A stretch of 64,000 nucleotides of DNA from JAFECT01 sp964432415 (GCA_964432415.1 CAYSNW010000007.1:35270-99269); one strand, 5' to 3'; shown: positions 1 to 8,085, counted from the first letter of the stretch. A program made the numbers and translations. The notes: generated from the sequence alone by a model not told the origin.

Positions 1-307
1 GCGTCGCCAGCGCCCCGAGGCGCCGCTCGATGTCCGCGCGCAGCGCGCTCGCCGCCCCGATGATGTTGTCCGAGGTCGCAGCCGCCGCCGCGCGGCCGTG
101 CAGCATCAGCGCTTCATAGATGTCGTCGAGCACCTGATCCTGGCTGCGGCGCTGGCTGGCCTTGCGCAGCGCGTCGCCGATGATCATGCCCAGGATGAAG
201 AGCAGGACCGCCATGCCGACGATCATCATCAGGTTCAGGCCGCCCACGCTGCAGCAGGCCTCTCTGTGCGGAGCAAAGGGATCGCCCGAGCCGAAATCCT
301 GATCCAC
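1..307 (-). CDS. Single-pass membrane protein, C-terminus cut by window edge
   Basis: An open frame of 102 codons runs from a GTG at 307 off the left edge without a stop. A strong ribosome site (GGAGG, 5 bases before the GTG) fixes the start. The product begins with about 20 polar residues containing a Cys-Cys pair, then a hydrophobic stretch at about residues 24-44 (LNLMMIVGMAVLLFILGMII), then a charged, probably helical region rich in Ala, Arg and Gln. This suggests a small membrane-anchored protein with a cytoplasmic helical tail. I do not recognise the family. The frame is missed if only ATG starts or complete ORFs are considered. Confidence 0.7.
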   Translation of the reverse strand, partial: MDQDFGSGDPFAPHREACCSVGGLNLMMIVGMAVLLFILGMIIGDALRKASQRRSQDQVLDDIYEALMLHGRAAAAATSDNIIGAASALRADIERRLGALAT

Positions 308-440
308 CCACGCCTCCCGAAAAGCCACTGACCGCCGAACGGCGATCTCCGACTATGGCCCCGCTGGCGCGGGCCGCAACCAAAAGGTTAACGAAAGCGG
401 CGATTCAGCGCTCGACCGTGGCCGAAAATCCCACGGGAAT

Positions 441-731
441 TCAGACCGACAGCGGCCCCGGGCGGGTGACCACGCAGCTGGCGACCGCGTCGCAGTTCTC
501 CCGCTCGGGCAGGCAGCGCACGGTGACTTCGATGCGCACGGCGGCGTCGGAGCCATGCTCCCACAGGTAATTGCGCTCGAACTCGACCTCGTGGCCCGAA
601 GGCGCCACGCCCTGGTAGGTGTCGCCCCAGGGCGTGATGGCCGAAAGCTCGCGCCAGTTCAGGGAACGGGCGTGTTCCAGCTCCTCGGCGGCCAGGTGCT
701 TCAGTTCGGTCTGGGAGATGGGCTGGTTCAT
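441..731 (-). CDS. Conserved hypothetical protein, 96 aa
   Basis: No family recognised. The protein is soluble and acidic in its first third (MNQPISQTELKHLAAEELE), with a central Trp-rich segment and two Cys near the end. The start is placed at the ATG at 731; another in-frame ATG lies four codons upstream at 743 and neither has a clear ribosome site. It lies 43 bases downstream of the homogentisate-dioxygenase-like gene on the same strand and could be the last gene of that operon. The C-terminal half contains alternating hydrophobic residues typical of a small beta-rich fold. Function is unknown. Confidence 0.65.
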   Translation of the reverse strand: MNQPISQTELKHLAAEELEHARSLNWRELSAITPWGDTYQGVAPSGHEVEFERNYLWEHGSDAAVRIEVTVRCLPERENCDAVASCVVTRPGPLSV

Positions 732-774
732 GGATTCTGGCATGGCCGGATAACGCGCGAGGCCGCGATGGGAT

Positions 775-1911
775 TCACCGCGGGGCCTTCCAGCTGTCGA
801 CATAGGCGGTGTTCTCCACCGCCGACGCCCCGGGGCCGACCTCCAGCGGGTCGCGGGTGTCGATCATCACGGCGTATTCGTCCGTGGCCGGCTTGGCCTG
901 CACCAGCATGTTCTTCAGCGCCTTGGGGTGCGGCCCGTGGGTGAAGCCCGAGGGGTGGAAGGTCATCATCCCGGCGTCGATGTTGTCCCGGCTGAAGAAG
1001 TCGCCGGCGTGGTAGAACAGCACCTCGTCGAAATCGTCGTTGTTGTGGAAGAACGGGATCTTGATCGCGCCGGGATCGGTCTCGAAGGGCCGCGGCGCGA
1101 AGGTGCAGACCACGAAACGGTCCGACAGGAAGGTCGAGTGCACCGAGGGCGGCACATGGTAGCGCGCGCTCATGATCGGGCGCACGTCGCGCACGTTCAG
1201 CCGCACGGGGGCCAGGTCGCCGTGCCAGCCCACCGCGTCCAGCGGATTGTAGGGATAGGTGGCGACCGAGACCTGGCCGCGCTTCTTGATCTCGACGGGG
1301 TAGTCGCCGGGCGCCGCCTGATGGGCGCGGAAGGCCTCGTCCATCTTCGGCGTGTCGAGGATGGCGGGGTCGAAGATGGCGTGGGGGCCGAGGATGCCGC
1401 GGTCCGGCAGGGTGTAGTGGGTGTTGGTGGCCTCGATCATCAGGATCGCGACCGGGGCTGAAGGGCTCAGCCGCCACATGGTCCCGCGCGGCAGGTAGAG
1501 GTAGTCGCCGGCCTCGAACGCGATGCGGCCGAAGTCGGTGAACAGTTCGCCGGCGCCGGAATGGACGAACAGCAGCTGGTCGCCATCGGCGTTGCGGGCG
1601 AGCGCCGGCATGGCGGCGCCGAGCTTCCAGAAGCGCACCTCGATCGATCTGTTGTGCAGCACCACCGGCGCAGCCCAGGGCGAGGCTTCGGGCGCGTCCA
1701 GGCCGTTCAGGTCGAAGGCGCGGGGGCGAAGCGGACCCTCGAAGCTGGTCCAGCCGGTGGGCGGGTTGCGGTGGTACAGGAACGCCGCCGGGCCGAAGAA
1801 GCCCTCCTTGGACATCTCCCGCTCATAGGTCCCCTCCGGCAGGTCAGCGTGGGCCTGGCGCGAATGCTGGCCTTCGGCGGCCTTGACGGGGATCCAGTTG
1901 CGTTTGGACAT
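775..1911 (-). CDS. hmgA: Homogentisate 1,2-dioxygenase-like cupin protein
   Basis: A 378-residue two-cupin protein of the homogentisate dioxygenase type, the enzyme that opens the ring of homogentisate to maleylacetoacetate in tyrosine degradation. Candidate iron ligands by comparison with characterised enzymes are His289, Glu296 and His325 (in FTHGPHP). Classical HmgA proteins are about 430-450 residues, so this is a short form and its substrate is not certain. The ATG at 1911 overlaps the TGA of the upstream asparaginase gene (TGATG), so translation is probably coupled. Its proximity to hpd supports a role in the same pathway. No fumarylacetoacetase or typical maleylacetoacetate isomerase is visible in the window. 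Confidence 0.8.
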   Translation of the reverse strand: MSKRNWIPVKAAEGQHSRQAHADLPEGTYEREMSKEGFFGPAAFLYHRNPPTGWTSFEGPLRPRAFDLNGLDAPEASPWAAPVVLHNRSIEVRFWKLGAAMPALARNADGDQLLFVHSGAGELFTDFGRIAFEAGDYLYLPRGTMWRLSPSAPVAILMIEATNTHYTLPDRGILGPHAIFDPAILDTPKMDEAFRAHQAAPGDYPVEIKKRGQVSVATYPYNPLDAVGWHGDLAPVRLNVRDVRPIMSARYHVPPSVHSTFLSDRFVVCTFAPRPFETDPGAIKIPFFHNNDDFDEVLFYHAGDFFSRDNIDAGMMTFHPSGFTHGPHPKALKNMLVQAKPATDEYAVMIDTRDPLEVGPGASAVENTAYVDSWKAPR

Positions 1912-2984
1912 CACGGCTCGTTCTTGAAGATCGCGATCACGGGCTTGGACCGGCTCGACGCCTTGGCGCGGTACATGCCGGAGGTGTTGAAGCTCCAGGC
2001 CATCTGGCCGTCGGGGGTCAGGGCCACGATGCCGCCGTCGCCCTTGATGGCGCTCAGGCGCTTCTGGATCACCTCGTCGGCGGCGGCCTGCAGGCTCATG
2101 TGCTTGTATTGGACCAGGGCGCAGATCTCGCGGGCCACGGTCAGGCGGATGAAGTACTCGCCCGTGCCGGTGGCCGAGACGCCGCAGCTCTGGTTCGAGG
2201 CATAGGTGCCGGCGCCGATGATCGGGGTGTCGCCCACCCGGCCCCACTGCTTTCCGGTGGTGCCGCCGGTGGAGGTGCCGGCGGCGATATTGCCGTGCTT
2301 GTCCAAAGCAACGACGCCAACCGTGCCGAACTTCTTGTGCTCGTCCAGCGGCGCCTGCATCGCAGCGGCCGAGGGCGCCGGCGCGCCGGCCGGACGGGCC
2401 GGGATCGGCATGTGCTTGGCCGTCAGCTCGCGCTCCAGCTCCTTCCACCGCCGCTCGGTGAAGAAGAAGGACGGATCGACCTGCTCCAGCCCCTGTTCCT
2501 TCGCAAAGGTGTCGGCCCCGTCGCCGATCAGCATGACGTGGGGCGATTTCTCCATCACCGCGCGGGCCAACGAGATCGGATGGCGCGTGCGGGTCACGCC
2601 CGCGACCGAACCGGCCTTCATGGTGGCGCCGTCCATGATCGCGGCGTCGAGCTCGTTCCTGCCCGCAGCGGTGAAGACCGCGCCGCGTCCGGCGTTGAAC
2701 TTGGGATCGTCCTCGAACACCTGGATCACCGCCTCGATGGCGTCTTCGGCCGAGCCGCCGCGCTTCAGAACGTCGGAGCCGATCTGCACGGCCTTGGCCA
2801 TGGCCTCGCGATAGGCCTTCTCCAGCTCCGGGGTCATGTGTTCGCGCGCGATGGTGCCGGCGCCGCCGTGGATGACGATGGCCCACTCCGGGCGCGAAGC
2901 CGCATGATGCGCGGGCTTGGCGGCGACCGAGCCGGCCAGGGTGACGGCGGCGATGGCTGCGACGATGGCGAAGGCGCGTTTCAT
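1911..2984 (-). CDS. iaaA: Exported isoaspartyl peptidase / plant-type L-asparaginase
   Basis: A 357-residue Ntn-hydrolase of the type that autocleaves into two subunits and hydrolyses isoaspartyl dipeptides and asparagine. A signal peptide occupies about residues 1-22 (hydrophobic core then AAK), so it probably works in the periplasm. The N-terminal strand AIVIHGGAGT and the nucleophile motif GTVGVVALD, with Thr221 as the predicted first residue of the beta subunit, are clear; the following TSTGGTTGK is the family's substrate loop. The ATG at 2984 has GGGGA about 7 bases upstream; an in-frame TTG further up is unlikely. It ends in a TGATG overlap with the homogentisate-dioxygenase-like gene. 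Confidence 0.9.
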   Translation of the reverse strand: MKRAFAIVAAIAAVTLAGSVAAKPAHHAASRPEWAIVIHGGAGTIAREHMTPELEKAYREAMAKAVQIGSDVLKRGGSAEDAIEAVIQVFEDDPKFNAGRGAVFTAAGRNELDAAIMDGATMKAGSVAGVTRTRHPISLARAVMEKSPHVMLIGDGADTFAKEQGLEQVDPSFFFTERRWKELERELTAKHMPIPARPAGAPAPSAAAMQAPLDEHKKFGTVGVVALDKHGNIAAGTSTGGTTGKQWGRVGDTPIIGAGTYASNQSCGVSATGTGEYFIRLTVAREICALVQYKHMSLQAAADEVIQKRLSAIKGDGGIVALTPDGQMAWSFNTSGMYRAKASSRSKPVIAIFKNEP

Positions 2985-3006
2985 GGTTGTCCCCAAGGCT
3001 CCCGAG

Positions 3007-3312
3007 TCAGGCCCCGACCATACGCCAGAGCAGGACCGCCGCCACCGCCGCGGCGACGATGAGCAGCACGATCACCAGCCGCATGCGCATGCGTTCGCGC
3101 CAGGCGGCGAGCGCCGCCTCGTCGATCCAGTAGAGTCCGGCGCCCGCCTCAACCACCACGCCCTGGCGCAACAGGGACTGCAGCCGGCGCCCGTCCAGCC
3201 GCCGTGTCGACACGAACGCCACGGCGGTTTCCGGCGAGACCGTGCCGGCGCCCTGCAGCTGGCGGATGACCCGGCGGGTTGCAGCGGCGACAGCCGCGGC
3301 GGCGGCGGTCAT
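3007..3312 (-). CDS. Small C-terminally anchored membrane protein, 101 aa
   Basis: A 101-residue protein that starts inside the stop of hpd (ATGA overlap at 3309-3312), so it is translationally coupled to that gene. The N-terminal 75 residues are soluble, with an Arg-rich segment and a motif like VVEAGAGLYWIDE that recalls small winged-helix-like modules. Residues about 80-98 form one transmembrane helix (LVIVLLIVAAAVAAVLLW), giving a tail-anchored topology. No known function. The tight overlap suggests co-expression with hpd under tyrosine control, but a catabolic role is only inference. Confidence 0.75.
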   Translation of the reverse strand: MTAAAAAVAAATRRVIRQLQGAGTVSPETAVAFVSTRRLDGRRLQSLLRQGVVVEAGAGLYWIDEAALAAWRERMRMRLVIVLLIVAAAVAAVLLWRMVGA

Positions 3313-4376
3313 GCGTCGACCTTGATGACGCCGCGGCGGATCTGGTCCAGCTCGATGGAGTCGAACAGGGCCTGGAAGTTGCCCTCGCCGAAGGCCTGGT
3401 TGCCCTTGCGCTGGATGATCTCGAAGAAGATCGGGCCGAACAGGTTGCCGGTGAAAATCTGCAGCAGCAGGCCTTCCTCATCGGAGCCGTCGATCAGGAT
3501 GCGGTTCTTGCGCATCCGCTCCACGTCCTCGCCGTGGCCCGGCAGGCGCTTGTCGATCAGCTCGAAATAGGTCTCGATGGTGTCCTGGAACTCGACGCCG
3601 CGGGCGCGCAGCTTCTCCACCGTGTCGAAGATGTCGTCGGTGGCCAGGGCCAGATGCTGGATGCCCTCGCCGTTGTACTCGCGCAGGAACTCCTCGATCT
3701 GGGAGTGCTCGTCCTGGCTCTCGTTCAGCGGAATGCGGATCATCTTGTCGGGCGCGATCATCGCCTGGGAGAACAGGCCCGTGGCCTGGCCCTTGATGTC
3801 GAAGTACTTCTGCTCGGTGAAGCCGAACACCCGGGAATAGAAGCCCGACCAGGTGCGCATCTCGCCGCGCCGGACGTTGTGGGTCAGGTGGTCGAGCAGC
3901 TTCAGGCCGACGGAATTGCGCTTTTCCGCCTCGGCCGCGTCGGGAATCTGGGTCCAGCTGTCGTAGACCGTGCCGCGATCGCCATAGCGGTCGATCAGAT
4001 AAAGCAGGGACCCGCCGATGCCCTGCAGCACGCAGGCGCCCTCGCCCAGCGCCGAGGCCGAGGCGTCCGCCGCCTTGGCGCCGCGCTCCAGCGCCATGGC
4101 GTAGGCCTTCTTGGCGTCGGTGACGCGGAAGGCCATGCCGTTGGCCGAGGGGCCGTGGGCCGCGCGGAATTCGGCGGCCTGGCCGGCAGGCTCCCGGTTG
4201 ACCAGCATGGTGATGTCGCCCTGCTTGTAGCGGACGATGTCCCTGGTCGGATGGGTCGCGACCGCGGTGAAGCCCAACCGTTCCAGGAGGTCGATCATCC
4301 GCGCCGGATCGGGGCTGGTGAACTCGACGAACTCGAAGCCGTCCACGCCCAGGGGGTTGTCGATCGGGTCGCTCAT
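3309..4376 (-). CDS. hpd: 4-hydroxyphenylpyruvate dioxygenase
   Basis: A 355-residue non-haem iron dioxygenase that converts 4-hydroxyphenylpyruvate to homogentisate in tyrosine degradation. It has the two vicinal-oxygen-chelate domains of the family. The predicted Fe(II) ligands are His163 (in LLDHLTHNV), His241 (in QHLALATDD) and Glu319 (in FGPIFFEI), and the length is normal. The ATG at 4376 follows AAGGAGA by 5 bases. It is the first gene after the promoter at 4411-4439, and the MarR-type gene lies just upstream on the same strand. The 3' end overlaps the small membrane protein gene. Confidence 0.96.
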   Translation of the reverse strand: MSDPIDNPLGVDGFEFVEFTSPDPARMIDLLERLGFTAVATHPTRDIVRYKQGDITMLVNREPAGQAAEFRAAHGPSANGMAFRVTDAKKAYAMALERGAKAADASASALGEGACVLQGIGGSLLYLIDRYGDRGTVYDSWTQIPDAAEAEKRNSVGLKLLDHLTHNVRRGEMRTWSGFYSRVFGFTEQKYFDIKGQATGLFSQAMIAPDKMIRIPLNESQDEHSQIEEFLREYNGEGIQHLALATDDIFDTVEKLRARGVEFQDTIETYFELIDKRLPGHGEDVERMRKNRILIDGSDEEGLLLQIFTGNLFGPIFFEIIQRKGNQAFGEGNFQALFDSIELDQIRRGVIKVDA

Positions 4377-4410
4377 GACGGTCTCCTTGAGGCGGGGTTC
4401 GGGGACGCGG

Positions 4411-4439
4411 TTAGTATCAAATGAAACTAGTTTCGGCAA
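4411..4439 (-). promoter_or_regulatory. hpd promoter with 12-bp palindrome as likely MarR operator
   Basis: On the minus strand TTGCCG (-35, 4434-4439) is separated by 17 bases from TACTAA (-10, 4411-4416); GATACT is an alternative -10. The spacer contains the perfect palindrome GAAACTAGTTTC at 4423-4434. A palindrome inside the -35/-10 spacer, 33 bases beyond the end of a MarR-family gene, is the expected place for a repressor site. Ligand and regulator assignment are inference. Confidence 0.6.
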
Positions 4440-4446
4440 CGAAGGG

Positions 4447-4890
4447 TCAGGCCCCGGCCGCGCGAGCGGCGGCCTCGGCCCGGCGCAGCAGGTCCTTGAA
4501 GCGGTCGACCTCCCCGGTCTCGAAACCGGCGAACAGTTCGCGCTCAAAGGCGAGGGCAGCCGGCGCCACGTCGTCGTACAGACGCAGGCCTTCGGGGGTC
4601 AGCTTCAGCCGGCGCGAGCGGCCGTCCCTGGCGTCCTGGGTCTGGGCGGCCAGGCCGCGCTCCACCAGCGCCTGGGCGGCGCGGCTGATGGTGACCTTGT
4701 CCATGGCGGTGCGCGCGATCAGCTCCAGCTGGGTGCGTTCGCCGTCCTCGGCCAGGACCGCGACCAGGCGCCATTCGGGGATCTTGAGGCCAAAGCGGCT
4801 TTCGTAGGCGCGCGCGATCACCCGGCTGACGGCGTTGGAGGCCACCGAAAGGCGGTAGGGCAGGTAGTCGTCGAGCGCGAGCCTGGACAC
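4447..4890 (-). CDS. MarR-family transcriptional regulator
   Basis: A 147-residue winged-helix protein: dimerisation helices at both ends, a central recognition region (ELIARTAMDKVTISRAAQALVERGLA, quoted in parts: TAMDKVTISRAAQ then LVERGLA) and a wing with DARDGRSRRLKLT. MarR proteins usually repress nearby genes until an aromatic or phenolic ligand binds. It sits directly upstream of hpd, so control of tyrosine degradation in response to 4-hydroxyphenylpyruvate or homogentisate is likely by context. The start is a GTG at 4890 without a convincing ribosome site. Confidence 0.88.
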   Translation of the reverse strand: MSRLALDDYLPYRLSVASNAVSRVIARAYESRFGLKIPEWRLVAVLAEDGERTQLELIARTAMDKVTISRAAQALVERGLAAQTQDARDGRSRRLKLTPEGLRLYDDVAPAALAFERELFAGFETGEVDRFKDLLRRAEAAARAAGA

Positions 4891-5003
4891 GGAACGAGGG
4901 GGTGCGGCGCCGGGGAGCCCCGGTCAAGATCAAAGCCTGTTTCCCTTAGGGCCGCCGGCCTGATAGGCACGCGCTTCAGCCTTTCACAGCCTGCGGGACC
5001 GCC

Positions 5004-5582
5004 GTGCTCCGACCGCTCTACAACTGGGTGATGCGCCGCGCCGCCGGCCCCGAGGCGCCGTTCCTGCTGTTCGCCATCTCCTTCTGCGAGGCGATCTTCC
5101 TGCCCCTGCCGCCGGACGTGGTGCTGGCGCCCATGGTGCTGACCAAGCCCGACAAGGCCTGGCGCTACGCCTTCCTGTGCATGGCGGCCTCGGTGATCGG
5201 CGGCTGCGTCAGTTACGGCCTGGGCTACTGGCTCGAGCCTTTCGCCAACCAGCTGCTGCAGATGACCGGCCGTCACATCGACATCGTCCAGTACCAGCAC
5301 TGGTTCGCGACCTGGGGCGTGCTGATCATCCTGATCAAGGGGCTGCTGCCCCTCCCCTACGTCATCGTGGCCATGGCCTCGGGCCTGGCCCATTTCAGCC
5401 TGTGGCAGTTCGTGGTCGCCTCCATCGTCACCCGCGGCGGCCGCTTCGCGCTCACCGCCTTCCTGCTCAAGCGCTATGGCCCGCAGATCCAGGAACGGAT
5501 CGAGAAGAACCTGGTCCTGTCGGCGACCGTGATCATTCTGGTCGTGGTCGCCATCCTGGCGATGCTCCACTACCTCACCTGA
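5004..5582 (+). CDS. YqaA-family inner membrane protein (VTT/DedA-like)
   Basis: A 192-residue polytopic membrane protein of the SNARE-associated/VTT group, YqaA branch. Recognisable features are an early re-entrant-like segment FCEAIFLPLPPDVVLAPMVL, a Gly-rich helix (VIGGCVSYGLGYWL) and a C-terminal hydrophobic helix. DedA-type proteins are proposed to be lipid flippases or proton-dependent transporters affecting membrane homeostasis; the substrate here is unknown. The start is a GTG at 5004. It is the first gene of a plus-strand run with the DsbB-like and COQ7 genes, 58 bases before the former. Confidence 0.85.
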   Translation: MLRPLYNWVMRRAAGPEAPFLLFAISFCEAIFLPLPPDVVLAPMVLTKPDKAWRYAFLCMAASVIGGCVSYGLGYWLEPFANQLLQMTGRHIDIVQYQHWFATWGVLIILIKGLLPLPYVIVAMASGLAHFSLWQFVVASIVTRGGRFALTAFLLKRYGPQIQERIEKNLVLSATVIILVVVAILAMLHYLT

Positions 5583-5640
5583 TCTCCGGCGCTCACAGAG
5601 CCTCGACGCGCGGCGCGGCGGCGTTTACTTGTCTCCCCTC

Positions 5641-6186
5641 ATGAAAGCCGTGCACACCCTGATCCGCTGGTGGACCGCCGTCGCCCTGGTGCTGGCCGCG
5701 GGAACCCTGCTCTTCGCCCACTGGGTCGGCGGCGAGTGGTGGGGCCTGTTCAACTTCGGCCTCGGCTACCCGCCCTGCCACCTGTGCCTGGAAGAGCGCA
5801 AGATCTACTGGATGGTGCTGGCCATCTCCGCGCCGGCGACCCTGTGGGCGGTGTTCTTCCGCTCCAAGGGCACGCCCAGGCTCGCGGCCTTCCTGCTATT
5901 TGCGGTGTTCGCGACCGGCGCGATCATCGGGACCTACCACGCTGGGGTCGAGCTCAAGTGGTGGCCGGGTCCCCAGACCTGCTCAGGCGGCAACTCAAAC
6001 TTCAACACCGACGACCTGGCCAAGCTGCTCACTGGCTCGACCCTGCACACGCCCCAGTGCGACGTGATCACGGTCAGCTTCGCCGGCATGTCCATGGCCG
6101 CCTGGAACGCCATCGTTTCGACCGTCCTCGCCGCGATCAGCCTGATCGCCTCGATGCGGCGCAAGGACGAGCGCCGTGGCGGCTGA
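5641..6186 (+). CDS. DsbB-family disulfide bond formation protein
   Basis: A 181-residue membrane protein with four predicted helices and two cysteine pairs placed as in DsbB: Cys46-His-Leu-Cys49 in the first periplasmic loop and Cys114/Cys140 in the second. DsbB reoxidises the periplasmic thiol oxidase DsbA and passes electrons to ubiquinone. The ATG at 5641 is preferred; an in-frame TTG at 5629 is less likely. The 3' end overlaps the COQ7 gene by 11 bases. A quinone-reducing enzyme followed by a quinone-biosynthesis enzyme makes functional sense, although the link is inference. Confidence 0.87.
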   Translation: MKAVHTLIRWWTAVALVLAAGTLLFAHWVGGEWWGLFNFGLGYPPCHLCLEERKIYWMVLAISAPATLWAVFFRSKGTPRLAAFLLFAVFATGAIIGTYHAGVELKWWPGPQTCSGGNSNFNTDDLAKLLTGSTLHTPQCDVITVSFAGMSMAAWNAIVSTVLAAISLIASMRRKDERRGG

Positions 6187-6742
6187 GAGCCCGACCCCGA
6201 TGCGTCCCGGCCGGGGCGCGGTGCGGCGACGCCTGGCCGAAATTCTTCGGGTCGATCACGCGGGCGAACTGGGCGCGGTCTCCATCTACCGGGGTCAGCG
6301 GGCGGTGTTCGACGCCGTGCAGGGCCGCGAAAAGATCGCGGGCGATCTGGCCGAGATGGAGGCGCACGAGCAGGTTCATCTGGGCCGCTTCGACGAGCTA
6401 CTGACCGAACATGGCGTGCGGCCGACCCTGATGGCGCCCTTCTGGCGGGTGGCGGGCTTTGCGCTCGGCGCCGGCACCGCCCTGATGGGCGAGAAGGCCG
6501 CGCACGCCTGCACCGAGGCGGTGGAAACGGTCATCGAGGCCCACTACGCCGGCCAGATCGAGGAACTGGCCAGGCGCAAGCCGGAACTAGCCGCCGAACT
6601 GACCCGTTTCCGCGACGACGAGCTGGCCCACCGCGACAAGGCGATCGAGGAGGGCGCGCGCGAGGCGCCGGGCTATGGCGCGCTCTCCGCCCTGATCCGG
6701 GCCGGCTGCCGCGCCGCCATCAAGATCAGTGAGAAGGTCTGA
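6176..6742 (+). CDS. coq7: Demethoxyubiquinone hydroxylase (COQ7 family)
   Basis: A 188-residue di-iron hydroxylase for the penultimate oxygenation step of ubiquinone synthesis. The ferritin-like diiron ligands appear as an early Glu (in DHAGELGAV), the ExxH pair in EAHEQVH, a third Glu in the AVETVIEAHYAG segment and a final ExxH-like DDELAHRD. The GTG start at 6176 lies inside the end of the DsbB-like gene. Length and motif spacing agree with bacterial COQ7. It is probably co-transcribed with the upstream membrane genes. Confidence 0.93.
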   Translation: MAAESPTPMRPGRGAVRRRLAEILRVDHAGELGAVSIYRGQRAVFDAVQGREKIAGDLAEMEAHEQVHLGRFDELLTEHGVRPTLMAPFWRVAGFALGAGTALMGEKAAHACTEAVETVIEAHYAGQIEELARRKPELAAELTRFRDDELAHRDKAIEEGAREAPGYGALSALIRAGCRAAIKISEKV

Positions 6743-6836
6743 CGTCTTTCGGCCCTGTTCGCGGGCCAGAAACCTTGACCGTAGTTTCCGCGTTCTTCTG
6801 TACGAACCCGACATTTCGGTCCGAAGGACCCAGCCC

Positions 6837-7373
6837 ATGAAACGTCTGATCCCGCTCCTGCCGCTCGTCCTGCTCGCCGCCTGCGAGACTACTCAGGGTC
6901 CGCCGCCCCCGCCCCACCGCGCCGCGCCGCCGCCGGCGGCCTCGGGCCCGGCCGATGAGCTGGCGGCCTTCGCCTGGTCCTCGCAGACGGGGACCAACGG
7001 CATTGTCGGCACGGTCGGCTGGCGCACCAAGGCCTCGGCCTACAGCTGCGCGGGCGGCTCGGTCGGCCTGACCCCGGACGCGCCCGCCTCGGCGCGGCGC
7101 ACCGAGAAGCTCTACGGCTCCAGCGAGCACGCGGTGGACACGCTTGCGGCCGTGCGCGCCCGCTCCGCCGGCGAGGCGGCCCCGGCCTACGGCGAATATG
7201 TGCGCAGCGCCAGGTGCGGCGACGACGGACGCTTCGCCTTCACCGACCTGCCCGATGGCTCCTGGTTCCTGATCGTGCGCGCGCACCCGCTGAAGGGCGC
7301 GGGCGAGGAGATGGTGATCATGCAGCGGGTGGAGACCGGCGGCGGCGCGACGCGGACGCTGGCCCTCCACTGA
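6837..7373 (+). CDS. Proline-rich lipoprotein, 178 aa
   Basis: A lipoprotein: the signal peptide ends in a lipobox (LLAAC, Cys about residue 15), followed by a Pro/Ala-rich linker and a C-terminal domain with the pattern of a transthyretin-like beta sandwich (GRFAFTDLPDGSWFLIV). That motif resembles carboxypeptidase regulatory-like domains. The ATG at 6837 is preferred because it places the signal peptide correctly. A TTGACC at 6775-6780 could be a -35 box but no good -10 is seen. Function unknown; an envelope location is well supported. Confidence 0.78.
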   Translation: MKRLIPLLPLVLLAACETTQGPPPPPHRAAPPPAASGPADELAAFAWSSQTGTNGIVGTVGWRTKASAYSCAGGSVGLTPDAPASARRTEKLYGSSEHAVDTLAAVRARSAGEAAPAYGEYVRSARCGDDGRFAFTDLPDGSWFLIVRAHPLKGAGEEMVIMQRVETGGGATRTLALH

Positions 7374-7383
7374 GGCAGCGCCC

Positions 7384-7509
7384 TCAGTCGTCGAAGCGGG
7401 AGCCCATGCGGCGGCGGGGTCCCGAAACCTTGCGCCAGCGCGTCATGACGGGGCCGGAGACGGCCCAGACCAGCACCGCCACGGCGGCGAACATCATCGC
7501 AGTCAGCAT
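7384..7509 (-). CDS. 41-residue membrane peptide
   Basis: A short frame starting at the ATG at 7509 with an excellent ribosome site (GGAGG, 5 bases before). The product has a hydrophobic helix at about residues 4-18 (AMMFAAVAVLVWAVSG) followed by a basic tail (MTRWRKVSGPRRRMGSRFDD), typical of small inner-membrane proteins. Codon use matches the region. It lies between a lipoprotein gene (convergent, 11 bases apart) and the gene at 7569-7925. The sequence TTAA-N7-TTAC upstream at 7528-7542 resembles a CtrA site. Function unknown. Confidence 0.6.
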   Translation of the reverse strand: MLTAMMFAAVAVLVWAVSGPVMTRWRKVSGPRRRMGSRFDD

Positions 7510-7568
7510 CGCCCCCTCCGGCGTCGGGTTAACGAGACCTTACCGACTACAGAATTCCTGGCCGGGAG

Positions 7569-7925
7569 TCATCCCTCGGCGTCGACTTCCTCGGGCGTGC
7601 TCAGAAAACTGAGCCGCTTCTTGGCCGATTCCTGAGGCGCCGACGCATCGGGCCGGAAAGACAGGCGCGGCTTGAATATCGAGGCCGACGCCGGCTGCGC
7701 CGGTCTCAGCGGCGCGGGCTGGACTGGCCTGGGCGGCGCCACCACCGGATCGCTGAGCTTGACCGGCACGACCCGTCCGGAGGGCGGGGTCTGGGGGTAA
7801 TGGACGCCGCCGCGCTTGGTTTTCTTCGCCGTCCGCTCGCGCGAAATCTGGGTCCAGGCGGCGCGCGCCAGCGAGTTGGCGGCGAAGCCCAGGACGAAAC
7901 AGGCGATGCAGAGGGCGGCGATCAT
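7569..7925 (-). CDS. Small N-terminally anchored membrane protein, 118 aa
   Basis: A single transmembrane helix at about residues 2-20 (IAALCIACFVLGFAANSLA) is followed by a basic segment and then a long Pro/Ala-rich, low-complexity cytoplasmic or periplasmic tail. No catalytic motif. The start at 7925 is the only ATG that retains the helix. It lies upstream of, and on the same strand as, the 41-residue membrane peptide with 59 bases between them. Family not recognised; a lineage-specific envelope protein is likely. Confidence 0.65.
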   Translation of the reverse strand: MIAALCIACFVLGFAANSLARAAWTQISRERTAKKTKRGGVHYPQTPPSGRVVPVKLSDPVVAPPRPVQPAPLRPAQPASASIFKPRLSFRPDASAPQESAKKRLSFLSTPEEVDAEG

Positions 7926-8085
7926 GAAGCCGTTCCGGCGGGGGGCGAAGCAGTCCCCGTTTTAGGGCAGTGGCGCTCTGACGCAACCGATCAGACGTCG
8001 GCGCAATCCCACATCAATTGTTTCGCAATGAATGAGGCCAATTCTGCGCCCGCAACGGCTCGCGCTGCAGTCTTCAGGGTAATCG

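Noticed and set aside
775..2886. A 703-codon minus-strand frame fusing the end of the asparaginase region with the homogentisate-dioxygenase-like protein
   Set aside because: Only the part after the ATG at 1911 has real protein character; the upstream part is a shifted frame over the asparaginase gene.
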